64,000 bases of DNA from Streptomyces sp. H27-H1 (GCF_026627445.1 NZ_JAPNLJ010000040.1:1-64000), one strand, 5' to 3'; counted from the stretch's first letter, positions 8,320 through 17,689 are shown. Program-made: numbers and translations. Notes: generated by a model not told the origin, from the sequence alone.

Positions 8320-8410
8320 GGTGAGCGGCTAAGCAAGAAGGCCATGGAAACCCGCCGATGAATCTTCCCCCCGCGTACAACCCTGACGGGGGGATACGTG
8401 TCCAACTGGC

Positions 8411-9202
8411 GTGGAAGCATTGCTGGAATTCCCCGTCATTTCGGTGCGCACCGGGACGATCCCGTCGCGCCTGCGGTCCCGCGTGCCCGGTGGCCTCCCA
8501 GTGATCGTTCCCGTTCCGCCGACCGCGGCGGCGTCCGGAGCTCCCGTGCTCCCCGGTGTGCCCGGTGCGCCCGGTGTGCCCGGCGCCCGCGCGTCCGCGT
8601 CGACCAAGGAAGGCCGGGTGCCCGGGCCGCGCGACAGCGCCGAGGGCCCCGGGAGTACGCAGCCGGCCACGGTGGCCGAGGTGCCGGAAGTGGTGGAGGT
8701 GGTCGCGGGGACCACCGTCGACCACCTCACCGAGACCTACCAGGCCCACTACCGCTCGCTCCTCGGTCTCGCCGCGCTGCTCCTCGACGACACCGCCTCC
8801 TGTGAGGACGTCGTCCAGGAGGCCTTCATCCGCGTCCACTCGGCCCGGAAAAAGGTCCGGGACCGGGAAAAGACCCTGGCCTACCTGCGTCAGACCGTAG
8901 TCAACCTCTCGCGCTCCGCCCTGCGCCGCCGCATCCTCGGCCTGAAGCTTCTGTCGAAGCCGATGCCGGACATGGCGAGCGCTGAGGAGGGCGCGTACGA
9001 CCTGCTGGAACGGGACGATCTCATCAAGGCGATGCGAGGGATCCAGCGACGCCAGCGCGAGGTACTGGTGCTGCGCTATTTCGCGGACATGACGGAAGTC
9101 CAGGTCGCCGAAACCCTCGGCCTGTCGCTCGGCTCGGTCAAGGCGTACGGATCGCGGGGCATTGCAGCGCTGCGGGTGGCGATGGAGGCTGCGCAGTCAT
9201 GA
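8411..9202 (+). CDS. RNA polymerase sigma factor, ECF / SigE family
   Basis: A 263-residue protein. The first 95 residues are a Pro/Gly/Ala-rich, probably disordered extension. Sigma region 2 follows (about 105-170: YQAHYRSLLGLAALLLDD, EDVVQEAFIRVH) and region 4 (about 205-255: RRQREVLVLRYFADMTEVQVAETLGLSLGSVKAYGSRG). GTG 8411 is the most upstream in-frame start; the ribosome binding site is not clear and a later start is possible. The stop overlaps the next gene by ATGA; that gene encodes a membrane protein with a cytoplasmic N-terminus, an arrangement usual for sigma and membrane-bound regulator. Confidence 0.88.
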   Translation: MEALLEFPVISVRTGTIPSRLRSRVPGGLPVIVPVPPTAAASGAPVLPGVPGAPGVPGARASASTKEGRVPGPRDSAEGPGSTQPATVAEVPEVVEVVAGTTVDHLTETYQAHYRSLLGLAALLLDDTASCEDVVQEAFIRVHSARKKVRDREKTLAYLRQTVVNLSRSALRRRILGLKLLSKPMPDMASAEEGAYDLLERDDLIKAMRGIQRRQREVLVLRYFADMTEVQVAETLGLSLGSVKAYGSRGIAALRVAMEAAQS

Positions 9203-10449
9203 ACGAGGACCGGGAGAAGAACGAGGGCGAGGAGCAGGTGCTCCGAAGCCTGCGCGCCGGAGCCTCCGGCACCGAGCCCGAGGACACTGAATCCGCCGCC
9301 ATTGAGTCGGCCACCACCGAGGCCGCTGGTACCAAGCCCGCCGCCACCGATCCCGCCGCCACCGAGTCCGCCCCCGCCGAGCCCGCCACCTCGCTCTCCG
9401 CGGGCGACGAGGAGGCGCTGCGGGATCTGCTGCGTGGTGTCGTCGGCGGGATCGAACCCTCCGGCAACGCCCTGGAGCGGCTGCGGTACGCGGTTCCCGC
9501 GCGCCGGGTCCGCAAGCGGCGGATCCTCGTGGCGGCGGGGGTCGCGCTGCTGGTGGGCACCTCGGTGCCGACGACCCTGCACCTGGTCTCCGGGACGGGC
9601 GGGAACAGCGACCGCTCCACCATGGCGGGCCACGGTCTGCAGGACGGGAACTCGAAGGGCTCCGACGCGCACCAGAACGGCTCCGGTTCCAAGCCGAAGC
9701 CCAAGCGGTCCGCCAAGGACAAGGACAAGGACACCGGGAGCGGCGGCACCAGCGCCTCGCCGTCTCCGCAGGACAACGGCTTCCCGGACCTCGACGGGCC
9801 CGGCATCACCCCGCCCGGCGTCGCCGCCTCCCCGGGCATCGGCACCTCCGGCACGGTCGGGGGCGGCGCGCTACCCCCGCAGCCGGCTCCGGGAGCGGTG
9901 CCCTTCTGCACGATCAGCCAGGTCGGGGTGCAGAGCAGTACCCGGTCCCCGTCGGCCGACGGCAAGGTCTACGGCAGTTTCAGGGTCACCAACGTGTCGT
10001 CGCAGGCCTGTACGGTCCGCGGCCCGGAGACCTTGACGGCGGCCCCGGCGACGGGTCCCGCGTCCGCAGACGGAGGAGCCGCGGTGGCCGTCGTCAACCA
10101 TGTCACGGGCGATCCGGCGACCGGCCTGCTGCCCGACCCGTCGGTGGAGGTCTCACGGTTGGTGCTCGCGCCGGGAGCGGAGTACGAGGTCCGCTTCGCA
10201 TGGGTGCCGTCGGAGCAGGGCTGTCCTGCCGCGAACGGCTCCGGGGGAGCCGGGGCGCCGGAGTCCGGCTCCACGGATACCGGGTCCACCGACGGGGGCC
10301 AGAACCCCCCGCCGCAGGCGGATGTCCCCGGTGTCGCGGTGTCCCACACGCCCAACACCCTGGGCCCGGACGGCCCGACGACGCGGATGGTCATCTCGGA
10401 GGCGTGCGCCGGAACGGTCTACCGGACCGGCGTCATCCCGATGCGGTAG
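9199..10449 (+). CDS. Single-pass membrane protein coupled to the sigma factor
   Basis: A 416-residue protein in ATGA overlap with the sigma gene. The cytoplasmic N-terminus is Glu/Ala/Thr-rich low complexity followed by a small helical segment (EEALRDLLRGVVGGIEPSGNALERLRYAVPARR). One membrane helix lies near residues 110-130 after a RRVRKRR stop signal. Outside is a Lys/Ser/Gly-rich linker and a cysteine-containing beta-rich domain (FCTISQVGVQ, GSFRVTNVSSQACTVRGP, residues about 235-415) resembling DUF4232-type sensor or cell-wall domains. It may act as an anti-sigma factor or as the target of the sigma factor. No canonical zinc anti-sigma HxxxCxxC motif is visible. Confidence 0.85.
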   Translation: MNEDREKNEGEEQVLRSLRAGASGTEPEDTESAAIESATTEAAGTKPAATDPAATESAPAEPATSLSAGDEEALRDLLRGVVGGIEPSGNALERLRYAVPARRVRKRRILVAAGVALLVGTSVPTTLHLVSGTGGNSDRSTMAGHGLQDGNSKGSDAHQNGSGSKPKPKRSAKDKDKDTGSGGTSASPSPQDNGFPDLDGPGITPPGVAASPGIGTSGTVGGGALPPQPAPGAVPFCTISQVGVQSSTRSPSADGKVYGSFRVTNVSSQACTVRGPETLTAAPATGPASADGGAAVAVVNHVTGDPATGLLPDPSVEVSRLVLAPGAEYEVRFAWVPSEQGCPAANGSGGAGAPESGSTDTGSTDGGQNPPPQADVPGVAVSHTPNTLGPDGPTTRMVISEACAGTVYRTGVIPMR

Positions 10450-10452
10450 GAA

Positions 10453-10476
10453 GCAGGGGCGCCAAGGAACCCCTGC
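10453..10476. terminator. Hairpin between convergent sigma operon and SURF1 gene
   Basis: GCAGGGG (10453-10459) pairs with CCCCTGC (10470-10476) across a 10-base loop, in the short space between two convergent genes. Confidence 0.55.
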
Positions 10477-10488
10477 AAGCCCAGCGAG

Positions 10489-11316
10489 CTACGCCGAGCC
10501 GGCGCCGGCAGGGGTCGGCTCCGCCGTTTCCGGCGTTTCCGCGGTTTCCGCGGCTTCCGGGGTCTCGGTGAGGAGGCCCGCCTCCGTATCGCGCAGGGTC
10601 TCCACCTCCCGCCGGTAGAGCCGGAACCACATGAAGAGCACGAACGCGGCGAAGACGAACCACTCGCCGGTGTAGCCGAGGTTCTGGAAGGCCTTGAGGT
10701 CGAGCCCGGTGTTGACCGGGGCCTGCGCCGGCACGGGAGTCATCCCGTCGGTGGCCGTCTGCACGGTCAGCCAGGCGTCGTAGAGGCCGTACGGCACGAT
10801 GTTGACGAGCGAGGCGGCCCCGATGACGCCGAGCTGCCCGGCAGGCAGCCCGCCCGCGGAGTGGACGCCCTTGCTGGTGGAGTTCTCCGAGGCCTGGAGA
10901 GCGCCCGTCACCTCGACCCGCCCGGCCGGCGGGGCCGGGGCGCGGCCCGCGTCGGCGCCGCCGGGCAGCCAGCCCCGGACCACGGGTACGGCCTTGCCGG
11001 TGTCGGTCCGCAGCAGGGTCAGGACGTAGAAGCCGGACTTCCCGTCGAGCCGCCGTTCGGGGACGAGCAGTTGGTCGGCGTACTCCCCGGAGACCGAGGC
11101 GAGCAGTCCGGAGGTCCGCTTGTCCACCGGGAGCAGCGAGTCCAGCGGCGCGGCCACCTGCTCGGAGGGGCGTGCGCTGGTCGCCTCCTTGTGGGTGTCG
11201 ACGCGGTCCTCGAACCGGCCGAGCTGCCAGGTCCCCATGAACAGGCAGAAGGGAACGCCGAGGGCGACGAAGACGTTGATCCCCCACCAGCGCGGGGTCA
11301 GGAGAAACCGGTGCAC
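10489..11316 (-). CDS. SURF1 family protein (cytochrome oxidase assembly)
   Basis: A 275-residue two-TM protein: one helix near the N-terminus (WWGINVFVALGVPFCLFMGTWQ) followed by the SURF1 signature GTWQLGRFEDRV, an extracytoplasmic domain with VPVVRGWLP, and a C-terminal helix (GEWFVFAAFVLFMWFRLYRR). SURF1 helps insert heme a in cytochrome c oxidase. Starting at GTG 11316 gives MHRFLLTPRWWG, the usual Streptomyces N-terminus; earlier in-frame codons would add an unlikely Pro/Gly-rich leader. The C-terminal 40 residues are Thr/Glu/Ala-rich. Confidence 0.88.
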   Translation of the reverse strand: MHRFLLTPRWWGINVFVALGVPFCLFMGTWQLGRFEDRVDTHKEATSARPSEQVAAPLDSLLPVDKRTSGLLASVSGEYADQLLVPERRLDGKSGFYVLTLLRTDTGKAVPVVRGWLPGGADAGRAPAPPAGRVEVTGALQASENSTSKGVHSAGGLPAGQLGVIGAASLVNIVPYGLYDAWLTVQTATDGMTPVPAQAPVNTGLDLKAFQNLGYTGEWFVFAAFVLFMWFRLYRREVETLRDTEAGLLTETPEAAETAETPETAEPTPAGAGSA

Positions 11317-11402
11317 CCCACCACCGTACGGGGGGTGCACCGGATCGCCGGTGCCGGGGCCCGGCACCGGTCATGGCGCCGGTCGCGGGCCCGGTCGCGG
11401 TA

Positions 11403-13211
11403 TCAGCGCGGCAGGTGCTTCAGCGCGAAGTCGATTTCCATCCGGACCTGCTTGATCCGCTCCTCCACGACGAGCGAGCCGTGCCCGGCGTCGTAGCGGT
11501 ACACCTCGTGCTCCGCCCCGCGCGCCGCGAGGCGGTCCACGTAGTTCTCGATCTGCCGGATCGGGCAGCGCGGGTCGTTGAGGCCCGCCGCGATGTGGAC
11601 GGGCGCCCGCACCGCGTCCACGTACGTCAGGGGCGAGGAGGCCTCGAAGCGCTCCGGGACCTCCTCCGGCGTACCGCCGAAGAGGGTGCGGTCCAGGGAC
11701 TTCAGCGCCTCCATCTCGTCGTGGTACGCCGCCACGTAGTCGGCGACCGGTACGGCCGCCAGCCCCACCGCCCAGGCTTCCGGCCGGGTGCCGAGGCCCA
11801 GCAGCGTCAGGTAGCCGCCCCAGGACCCGCCGGACAGCACCAGGCGCGCCGGGTCCGCGAGGCCGGAGGCCACCGCCCACTCCCGTACGGCGTCGACGTC
11901 CTCCAGCTCGATCAGGCCGACCCGGTGCTTGAGGGCGTCGGTCCACTCGCGTCCGTAGCCGGTCGAGCCGCGGTAGTTGACCCGCACGACCGCGAAACCG
12001 TGGTCGAGCCAGGCCGCCGGGGTCGCGGCGAAGGCGTCGCTGTCGTGCCAGGTGGGCCCGCCGTGGATCTCGAAGACGGTCGGGAAGGGGCCGTCGCCGT
12101 GGCCGGTGGGCCGCTGGGCGAGGGCGTGGATCCGCCCGCCGGGTCCCTCGACCCACACGTCCTCGACCGGTACGGAGCCGGGCGGCCGGAAACCGGGAGG
12201 GTCGAGGACGACCCCGCCCGAGGTCGATCGCAGGACCGAGGGCTCGGCCGCGGAGGACCACTGGTACTCCACCGATCCGTCGGGCCGCGCCGTCGCACCC
12301 GACACCGTCCCGGGGGGCGTGTCCAGGCGTACGAGGTCCCGGGCGGCCAGGTCGTAGCGGAAGAGCTCGCTGCGCGCCTCGAAGCCGTGCTCGATCAGCA
12401 GCGCGGACCCGTCGGGGTACCACTCGGCGCCCACGTCGCCGGGCAGGTCGACGGCCAGCTCCTCCTCGGTGCCCGCGGCCACGTCCCACACCATCGGCTC
12501 CCAGCGGCCGCGCCGCTGGTGGCCGACCAGCAGCCGGGTGTCTCCCGCGACGGGCGCGAAGCCGAGCACCATGAGGCCCAGCTCCTCGGTGCCGCCCTTG
12601 GAGTCGTCCAGCTCGGCGACGGCCCCGCCGTCCAAAGTGATCACGCGCAGGGCGGAGTGCATGGCGTCGCCGTGCTCGGTGTGCTCGACGGCGAGCAGGG
12701 TCCCGTCCCGGGACAGGTCGCCGACTCCGGCCGACTCGCGGTGCCGGTAGACGACGGCCGGCTCCGTCCCGTCGGGCCGCACCACGTGGATCGTGGTGCC
12801 GTCCTCGTCGGTGGAGCGCCCCACGACGGCCGTCCCGTCGCGGCCGATGGCCAGTCCGGCGGGGTAGGAGGCCTCCAGCCCGGGGGTGGCCGGTTCGTCG
12901 GGGCCGCCCGCGAAGGGCTGGCGGACCCAGGTGCCGAACTCGTCGCCGTCGGTGTCGGAGAACCACCAGACCCACTCGCCGTCGGGGGAGAGGGTGCCGT
13001 CGGTGGTCCCGTTGGGGCGGTCCGTGGCCTGCCGTTGCGTGCCGGTGGCGCGGTCCCAGGCGTAGAGCTCGTAGGTCCCGGTCGCGTTGGAGACGAAGAG
13101 CGAGCGGTCGGGCGCGTCCTCGGCCCAGTCGGGCAGTCCTACGCGCGGGGCCCGGAAGCGCTTCTCCCAGTCGGGCATGGCGGCTTCGGTTGCGGCGGTG
13201 GCATCAGTCAT
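11403..13211 (-). CDS. S9 family prolyl oligopeptidase / acylaminoacyl peptidase
   Basis: About 602 residues. The N-terminal 330 residues form a beta-propeller with repeated DG-T-W / GDLSRDGT-type blades (SPDGEWVWWFSDTDGDEFGTW). The C-terminal alpha/beta hydrolase has the nucleophile in GGSWGG, the acid in LNDPRCP and the histidine in DAGHGS. Such enzymes cleave short peptides in the cytoplasm; no signal peptide is seen. Start chosen at ATG 13211 (MTDATAATEAAMPDWEKRF); ATG 13220 and ATG 13178 are alternatives since none has a strong ribosome binding site. Confidence 0.9.
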   Translation of the reverse strand: MTDATAATEAAMPDWEKRFRAPRVGLPDWAEDAPDRSLFVSNATGTYELYAWDRATGTQRQATDRPNGTTDGTLSPDGEWVWWFSDTDGDEFGTWVRQPFAGGPDEPATPGLEASYPAGLAIGRDGTAVVGRSTDEDGTTIHVVRPDGTEPAVVYRHRESAGVGDLSRDGTLLAVEHTEHGDAMHSALRVITLDGGAVAELDDSKGGTEELGLMVLGFAPVAGDTRLLVGHQRRGRWEPMVWDVAAGTEEELAVDLPGDVGAEWYPDGSALLIEHGFEARSELFRYDLAARDLVRLDTPPGTVSGATARPDGSVEYQWSSAAEPSVLRSTSGGVVLDPPGFRPPGSVPVEDVWVEGPGGRIHALAQRPTGHGDGPFPTVFEIHGGPTWHDSDAFAATPAAWLDHGFAVVRVNYRGSTGYGREWTDALKHRVGLIELEDVDAVREWAVASGLADPARLVLSGGSWGGYLTLLGLGTRPEAWAVGLAAVPVADYVAAYHDEMEALKSLDRTLFGGTPEEVPERFEASSPLTYVDAVRAPVHIAAGLNDPRCPIRQIENYVDRLAARGAEHEVYRYDAGHGSLVVEERIKQVRMEIDFALKHLPR

Positions 13212-13351
13212 GCACCCCATGTAACCCGATCGCCCGCACCCCGTCCCCCGAGATGCCGACAGGGCCGAACGGGCGGAAGGTGGTCTGCGTACGGAGGCGC
13301 GAGGTCGCGTCCCGTTCCCGGTCCCGTGGCAGGAGCAGAGGAGCAGCGGTC

Positions 13352-13519
13352 ATGGCGAAGAAGGCGCGTACCGGTAAGCCCGCCCACCAGGACTCCGAGC
13401 GTGCGATGGCGAAGAACACGGCGGCCGAGGCGCGCGCCAAGGCGGCCGTCCGCGATGTGCAGTCGGTCTCCGCGAAGACCCGGGGCATGCAGCAGAAGGC
13501 CCAGGCGAAGAGGGGCTGA
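13352..13519 (+). CDS. Small basic Lys/Ala-rich protein
   Basis: A 55-residue protein (MAKKARTGKPAHQDSERAMA at its start) with about a quarter Lys plus Arg and a quarter Ala. AGAGGAG lies nine bases upstream of ATG 13352. It has no hydrophobic segment. It may bind nucleic acid, but this rests on charge alone. It ends 16 bases before the amidohydrolase gene and may be its first operon partner. The frame is open far upstream, but nothing there looks like protein. Confidence 0.7.
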   Translation: MAKKARTGKPAHQDSERAMAKNTAAEARAKAAVRDVQSVSAKTRGMQQKAQAKRG

Positions 13520-13535
13520 GCCGTAGGCTGACGAG

Positions 13536-14843
13536 ATGCGGATGATCGTCCGGGGTGCCCGGCTGCTGCACAGCGAAGGCCTGCACGACGTCGAGGTCGC
13601 GCCGGACGGGCGGATCGCGCGCGTGCTTCCGTACGACGACCAGAAGGAGCCGCCGGCGACGGGGGTGCTGATCGAGGCGCACGGCGGGCTGCTCAGCGCG
13701 CCCTTCGTCGAGCCCCACATTCATCTGGACACGGCCCTGACGGCCGGTGATCCGCGCCCCAACGCCTCCGGGACCCTCTGGGAGGGCATCGCCTGCTGGA
13801 GCGAGCGCAAGAAGACCCTGACCCGCGAGGACGTGGTCGCGCGGGCCACCGAGGTGCTGCGCTGGCAGGCGGCGCAGGGAATCCTGCACGTGCGAACCCA
13901 CTGTGATGTCACCGATCCGGCGCTGACCGCGCTCGACGCGCTGCTGGAGGTGCGCGACCGGGTCCGGGACGTCATGACCCTGCAGATCGTCGCCTTCCCG
14001 CAGGAGGGCATCGTCTCCTTCCCCGGCGGTGAGGCGCTGCTGCGCGAGGCGGTCCGGCGCGGGGCCGACGTGGTCGGCGCGATCCCGCACTTCGAGGACA
14101 CCCGCGAGGACGGGCTGGCCTCGCTGGCCATCGCCTTCGCGCTGGCCGAGGAGCAGGGACTGCGGGTGGACGCGCACTGCGACGAGATCGACGACGAGCA
14201 GTCCCGTTTCGTGGAGGTGCTCGCCACCCGTGCGCTGCGCTCGGGCCTGCGCGGGCACGTGACGGCCTCGCACACGACGGCGATGGGCTCCTACGGCGGT
14301 GCGTACAGCTTCAAACTCCAGCGTCTGCTGTCGCGTTCCGGGATCAACCTCGTCTCGAACCCCTTCGCCAACCTGGGCCTCCAGGGCCGTTTCGACGCCT
14401 ACCCCAAGCGGCGCGGCCTCACCCAGGTCAAGGAGATGCTGGCGGCGGGGGTCAACGTGGCCTTCGGCCACGACGACGTGATGGACCCCTGGAACCCGCT
14501 CGGCACCGGCAACCCGCTGCAGACCGCCCTCGTCGGGATCTACGCCGCCCAGCTCACGGGAGCGGACGAGATCCCGGTGGCCTTCGAGATGGTGACGGAG
14601 CGCGCCGCGCGCGTCCTGGGCCTCTCGCCCTCGGAGTACGGAGTCCGCCAGGGCGCCCCGGCCTCCTTCGTCCTGCTGCCGGCCGAATCGCCCACCGAGG
14701 CCGTCCGCCGCCAGGTCCGCCCCCGCTACGTCGTCTCGCGCGGCACCGTCCTCGCGGAGACCCCCGCGGCTCCGCCCCGGCTGCTGGCCTGGCCGGGGGA
14801 GGAGGGCCCCTCCGAGGTGGACTTCCGCCCCCGCCTACGCTGA
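13536..14843 (+). CDS. Cytosine deaminase-like amidohydrolase
   Basis: A 435-residue metal-dependent amidohydrolase. Metal ligands are visible in EPHIHLD (near residue 60), the histidine of RVDAHCDE (about 210), ASHTTAMGSY (about 245) and the aspartate of FGHDDVMDPW (about 310). The closest match in character is CodA-type cytosine deaminase, including LDTALTAGDPRPN and the SNPFANLGLQGR stretch. The reaction would be deamination of cytosine or a related pyrimidine or triazine. ATG 13536 is used; an ATG two codons later is possible. An HD-domain gene follows seven bases after the stop. Confidence 0.87.
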   Translation: MRMIVRGARLLHSEGLHDVEVAPDGRIARVLPYDDQKEPPATGVLIEAHGGLLSAPFVEPHIHLDTALTAGDPRPNASGTLWEGIACWSERKKTLTREDVVARATEVLRWQAAQGILHVRTHCDVTDPALTALDALLEVRDRVRDVMTLQIVAFPQEGIVSFPGGEALLREAVRRGADVVGAIPHFEDTREDGLASLAIAFALAEEQGLRVDAHCDEIDDEQSRFVEVLATRALRSGLRGHVTASHTTAMGSYGGAYSFKLQRLLSRSGINLVSNPFANLGLQGRFDAYPKRRGLTQVKEMLAAGVNVAFGHDDVMDPWNPLGTGNPLQTALVGIYAAQLTGADEIPVAFEMVTERAARVLGLSPSEYGVRQGAPASFVLLPAESPTEAVRRQVRPRYVVSRGTVLAETPAAPPRLLAWPGEEGPSEVDFRPRLR

Positions 14844-14849
14844 CCGGCC

Positions 14850-15449
14850 ATGACCTCTGTGACATGGACTCTTGACACTCCGTCGGCCCGGGCCGCGCTG
14901 GAAATCGCCACCGAATACACCGAGGGGGCGCTGCTGAACCACTCGGTCCGGTCGTACGCCTTCGGGGCCGAGTACGCGGACCGGCACGGGCTCAGTTACG
15001 ACCGGGAACTCTTCTACGTCAGCGCGCTGGTGCACGATCTCGGGCTGACCGCGCCCTTCGACAGCCACACCCTGCCCTTCGAGGAGGCGGGCGGCCACGT
15101 CGCGCGCGTGCTGACGGCGGGGCTGGGCTGGCCCGCGGAGCGGCGGGCGCGCGCCGAGGAGGTCATCGTGCGGCACATGCGCGAGGACGTCACGGCCGCC
15201 GAGGACGTGGAGAGTCACCTGCTCCAGATCGGTACGACCGCGGACGTCTCCGGGGTCGGCGTCGGTGACGCCGACCCCGTCTTCACGGCCGCTCTGCTCA
15301 CGGAGTACCCGCGCCTCGGCTTCGGCGAAGCCTTCTTCGCGCTGGTCGCGGACCAGGCCGTGCGCAAGCCGCAGTGCGCGGCGGCGGCCTATGTGGCGAG
15401 CGGCGCCAAGGAGCGCATCGCGGCGAACCCGCTCGACGGGCGGGGCTGA
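14850..15449 (+). CDS. HD-domain phosphohydrolase, cyanamide hydratase-like
   Basis: A 199-residue HD protein. NHSVRSYAF (about residue 30) supplies the first histidine, SALVHDLGLT (about 60) the HD doublet, and later histidines occur in IVRHMRED. The spacing and the NHSxR motif resemble fungal and bacterial cyanamide hydratase-like proteins. The substrate is unknown. It sits seven bases after the cytosine-deaminase-like gene, so a joint role in nitrogen-compound breakdown is plausible but inferred. Confidence 0.82.
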   Translation: MTSVTWTLDTPSARAALEIATEYTEGALLNHSVRSYAFGAEYADRHGLSYDRELFYVSALVHDLGLTAPFDSHTLPFEEAGGHVARVLTAGLGWPAERRARAEEVIVRHMREDVTAAEDVESHLLQIGTTADVSGVGVGDADPVFTAALLTEYPRLGFGEAFFALVADQAVRKPQCAAAAYVASGAKERIAANPLDGRG

Positions 15450-15513
15450 CGGGGCTGACGGGGCGGGACCGGGGGTACCGGCGGCACCGTGGGGATCGGG
15501 GGGCCGCCGGGGC

Positions 15514-15960
15514 TCAGAAGAGCCCCAGGGCGTTGTCCAGGGACCAGACCTGCCAGCCCATGGCGAAGAAGGCGACCCCGGAGATCAGGGCCATCATCAG
15601 GTTCTGCCCCTGCTCGCCCCAGTCGTGGATCATCAGGATCAGGTAGACGAGATTGAGCAGCAGCCCGGCGAGCAGGGCTATCGGGGTCAGGAATCCGACG
15701 ACGAGGCCGAGGCCCAGGGCCAGTTCGGCATAGGCGACGAGGTAGGCCATGAAGCGCGGGTAGGGCTTCACGACGACGTCGAACCCGCGCGTGACGAACC
15801 CCCAGCGGTGCTTCTCGGCCACGCCGGCCGCCCAGCGGATGCCGCCTCCGCCGAACCAGTCCTTCTTGTCCTTGTGCCGCCAGCTCTCCAGCCACCACAG
15901 CCCGAGCCCGATCCGCAGAACGGCGACCCATTCGGGTCCGCCGAGCCAGATGGTCTGCAT
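15514..15960 (-). CDS. DoxX family membrane protein
   Basis: A 148-residue protein with four hydrophobic helices, the first opening WVAVLRIGLGLWWLESW, which is the DoxX/TQO-small-subunit pattern. It lacks cysteines. The start ATG 15960 is backed by GGAAGGAACCGAGG. It is convergent with the HD gene and transcribed alone. DoxX proteins act in membrane redox or sulfur metabolism in some bacteria; the divergence from a sulfite-oxidase-like gene nearby may be coincidental. Confidence 0.85.
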   Translation of the reverse strand: MQTIWLGGPEWVAVLRIGLGLWWLESWRHKDKKDWFGGGGIRWAAGVAEKHRWGFVTRGFDVVVKPYPRFMAYLVAYAELALGLGLVVGFLTPIALLAGLLLNLVYLILMIHDWGEQGQNLMMALISGVAFFAMGWQVWSLDNALGLF

Positions 15961-16068
15961 CCTCGGTTCCTTCCCTCGTTCCCTCGCAATGATCTGACGA
16001 TGTGTCAGTTTCGAGGCAAGGGGAGGCGTGTGGCAAGGGGTTGGCCGAGGGGAGGGGCCGGTTGCGGC

Positions 16069-17175
16069 TCAGCGGCACACGACGGTGACGGCCTGGACCA
16101 GGTTGTTGCCGAAGCCTCCGCGGTTCCACGGCTGTCGCAGCGGTTGCGTCCGCCCCGAGGAGTCGGTGGCGCGGACCAGGAGGGTGTGGCAGCCCGGGAC
16201 CGCCGTCCAGTCGGCGTGCCAGCCCTGCCAGGCGTACGGGTGGCCGCCCCGCGGCAGCACCTCGGCGTCGGCCCAGCCCCCGCCCCCGTCGGTGCTCAAC
16301 TCCACGCGCACGACCGCCCCGTGGCCCGACCACGCACGCCCGGCCAGTCGCAGGGGGCCGGGGTCCACCACCCGGGTGCGCGACATGAAGTCGGGGAATC
16401 CGGGCGGGATCAGCAGGGCGCGCGGTGCGATGCGGGTGACGGGTTCGCCGGACTCCTCGGCGCTCTGCTTGTACCGGTAGGCCGCGGACTGCTGGAAACC
16501 GTCGAAGGCCGTGTCGACGAGCTCGATGTCGCGCAGCCATTTCACGTGGGCCATTCCGTACCAGCCCGGCACGACCAGCCGCAGCGGATACCCGTGCTGC
16601 GGCGGCAGGGGTCCGCCGTTCATCGTGTGGGCGAGCAGGACGTCCTCGTCCTCGTCGATGGGCAGCGGCAGGCTGCGCCGGTAGTCCTGCTCGACGCCCC
16701 GCTCCACCCCGTGGTCGGCGCCCGTGAACACCGCCTCCACGGCGTCCGGAGCCACCCCGGCCTCCGCGAGGACCACGTGCAGCGGCACCCCGGTCCACTC
16801 GGCGGTCCCCACCGCCTCCACCAGCCAGGGCTGGCTGACCGGCCGCGGGGACAGCCGGGCCCGGCCGTTGCCGGCGCACTCCATGGTGACCCGGCGGGTC
16901 ACGGCGGGCAGGGCCCGCAGCTCGGGCAAACCCAGCTCCAGGGGGGTCCGCAGGCAGCCGCGGACGGTGAGGCGCCAGGTATCGGGGTCCGCGTCGGGGA
17001 TGTCGTAGTGCACGAGTACGTAGTGCAGCCCGGCGGGCGTGACCTCGTACCGCAGGGCCTCCAGCGGGAGCCCGTGGTTGCGCGCGGCGAGTGCCAGCTC
17101 GTCCTGGCCGATGCCCTCCCCGGCGGCGGCGATCCGGCCCGGGGGGCTGATCCCTTCGAGGGGACGCTCCTCCAT
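16069..17175 (-). CDS. Sulfite oxidase-like molybdopterin enzyme
   Basis: A 368-residue protein with the Mo-cofactor domain of the sulfite oxidase family: the molybdenum-ligating cysteine lies in TMECAGNGRA (about residue 101), followed by GTAEWTGVPLHVVL, and the sequence HGYPLRLVVPGWYGMAHVKWL is a hallmark of the fold. A dimerisation domain (about 260-365) ends the protein. There is no heme domain, signal peptide or Tat motif, so it is a soluble cytoplasmic sulfite-oxidase homologue whose electron acceptor is unknown. Confidence 0.9.
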   Translation of the reverse strand: MEERPLEGISPPGRIAAAGEGIGQDELALAARNHGLPLEALRYEVTPAGLHYVLVHYDIPDADPDTWRLTVRGCLRTPLELGLPELRALPAVTRRVTMECAGNGRARLSPRPVSQPWLVEAVGTAEWTGVPLHVVLAEAGVAPDAVEAVFTGADHGVERGVEQDYRRSLPLPIDEDEDVLLAHTMNGGPLPPQHGYPLRLVVPGWYGMAHVKWLRDIELVDTAFDGFQQSAAYRYKQSAEESGEPVTRIAPRALLIPPGFPDFMSRTRVVDPGPLRLAGRAWSGHGAVVRVELSTDGGGGWADAEVLPRGGHPYAWQGWHADWTAVPGCHTLLVRATDSSGRTQPLRQPWNRGGFGNNLVQAVTVVCR

Positions 17176-17277
17176 GGGTTCATCGTCCCGCGCCGGCGAT
17201 GGACCGGCTACTCCGCGTGCGAGTCACCCAATCGGGCGGTATGAATGGATCTGTCCCTTATCTGATCGGAGTGACGC

Positions 17278-17667
17278 GTGGACGACTATCCACTGCTCAA
17301 CCTGTTCTGGACCATGCTGTGGCTCTTCCTGTGGGTCATGTGGTTTTTCCTGCTGTTCAAGGTGATCACCGACATCTTCAGGGACCACGAGCTGCACGGT
17401 TGGGGCAAGGCCGGCTGGCTGATCCTGGTGCTCCTGCTGCCCTACATCGGCGTGTTCGTCTACCTGATCGTCCGAGGCCGGGGCATGGGCAAGAGGGACG
17501 TGAAGGTGGCGCAGGAACGCGAACAGGCCTTCCAGGACTACGTCCAGAAGGCCGCGGGCCCCCGCAGCAGCCCGGCGGAGGAACTCGCCAAGCTGTCCTC
17601 CCTCAAGGAGAAGGGCCACCTGACGCAGGAGGAGTTCGACAAGGCCAAGGACAAGCTCCTGGCCTGA
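17278..17667 (+). CDS. Membrane protein with PLD-nuclease-N-like and SHOCT domains
   Basis: A 129-residue protein from GTG 17278 (GGAG seven bases upstream). Two hydrophobic helices (about 6-28 and 46-66, with WLILVLLLPYIGVFVYLIVRGRGM) match the PLDc_N module, and the C-terminal 30 residues are a SHOCT oligomerisation domain (AEELAKLSSLKEKGHLTQEEFDKAKDKLL). Such proteins are frequent in Streptomyces and their function is unknown. Confidence 0.87.
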   Translation: MDDYPLLNLFWTMLWLFLWVMWFFLLFKVITDIFRDHELHGWGKAGWLILVLLLPYIGVFVYLIVRGRGMGKRDVKVAQEREQAFQDYVQKAAGPRSSPAEELAKLSSLKEKGHLTQEEFDKAKDKLLA

Positions 17668-17689
17668 GCGACCCCCGCACTGCCCCGCC

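Noticed and set aside
11348..11370. CCGGTGCCGGG / CCCGGCACCGG palindrome upstream of the SURF1 start
   Set aside because: Its one-base loop and position give no clear role; GC-rich palindromes of this size are frequent here.
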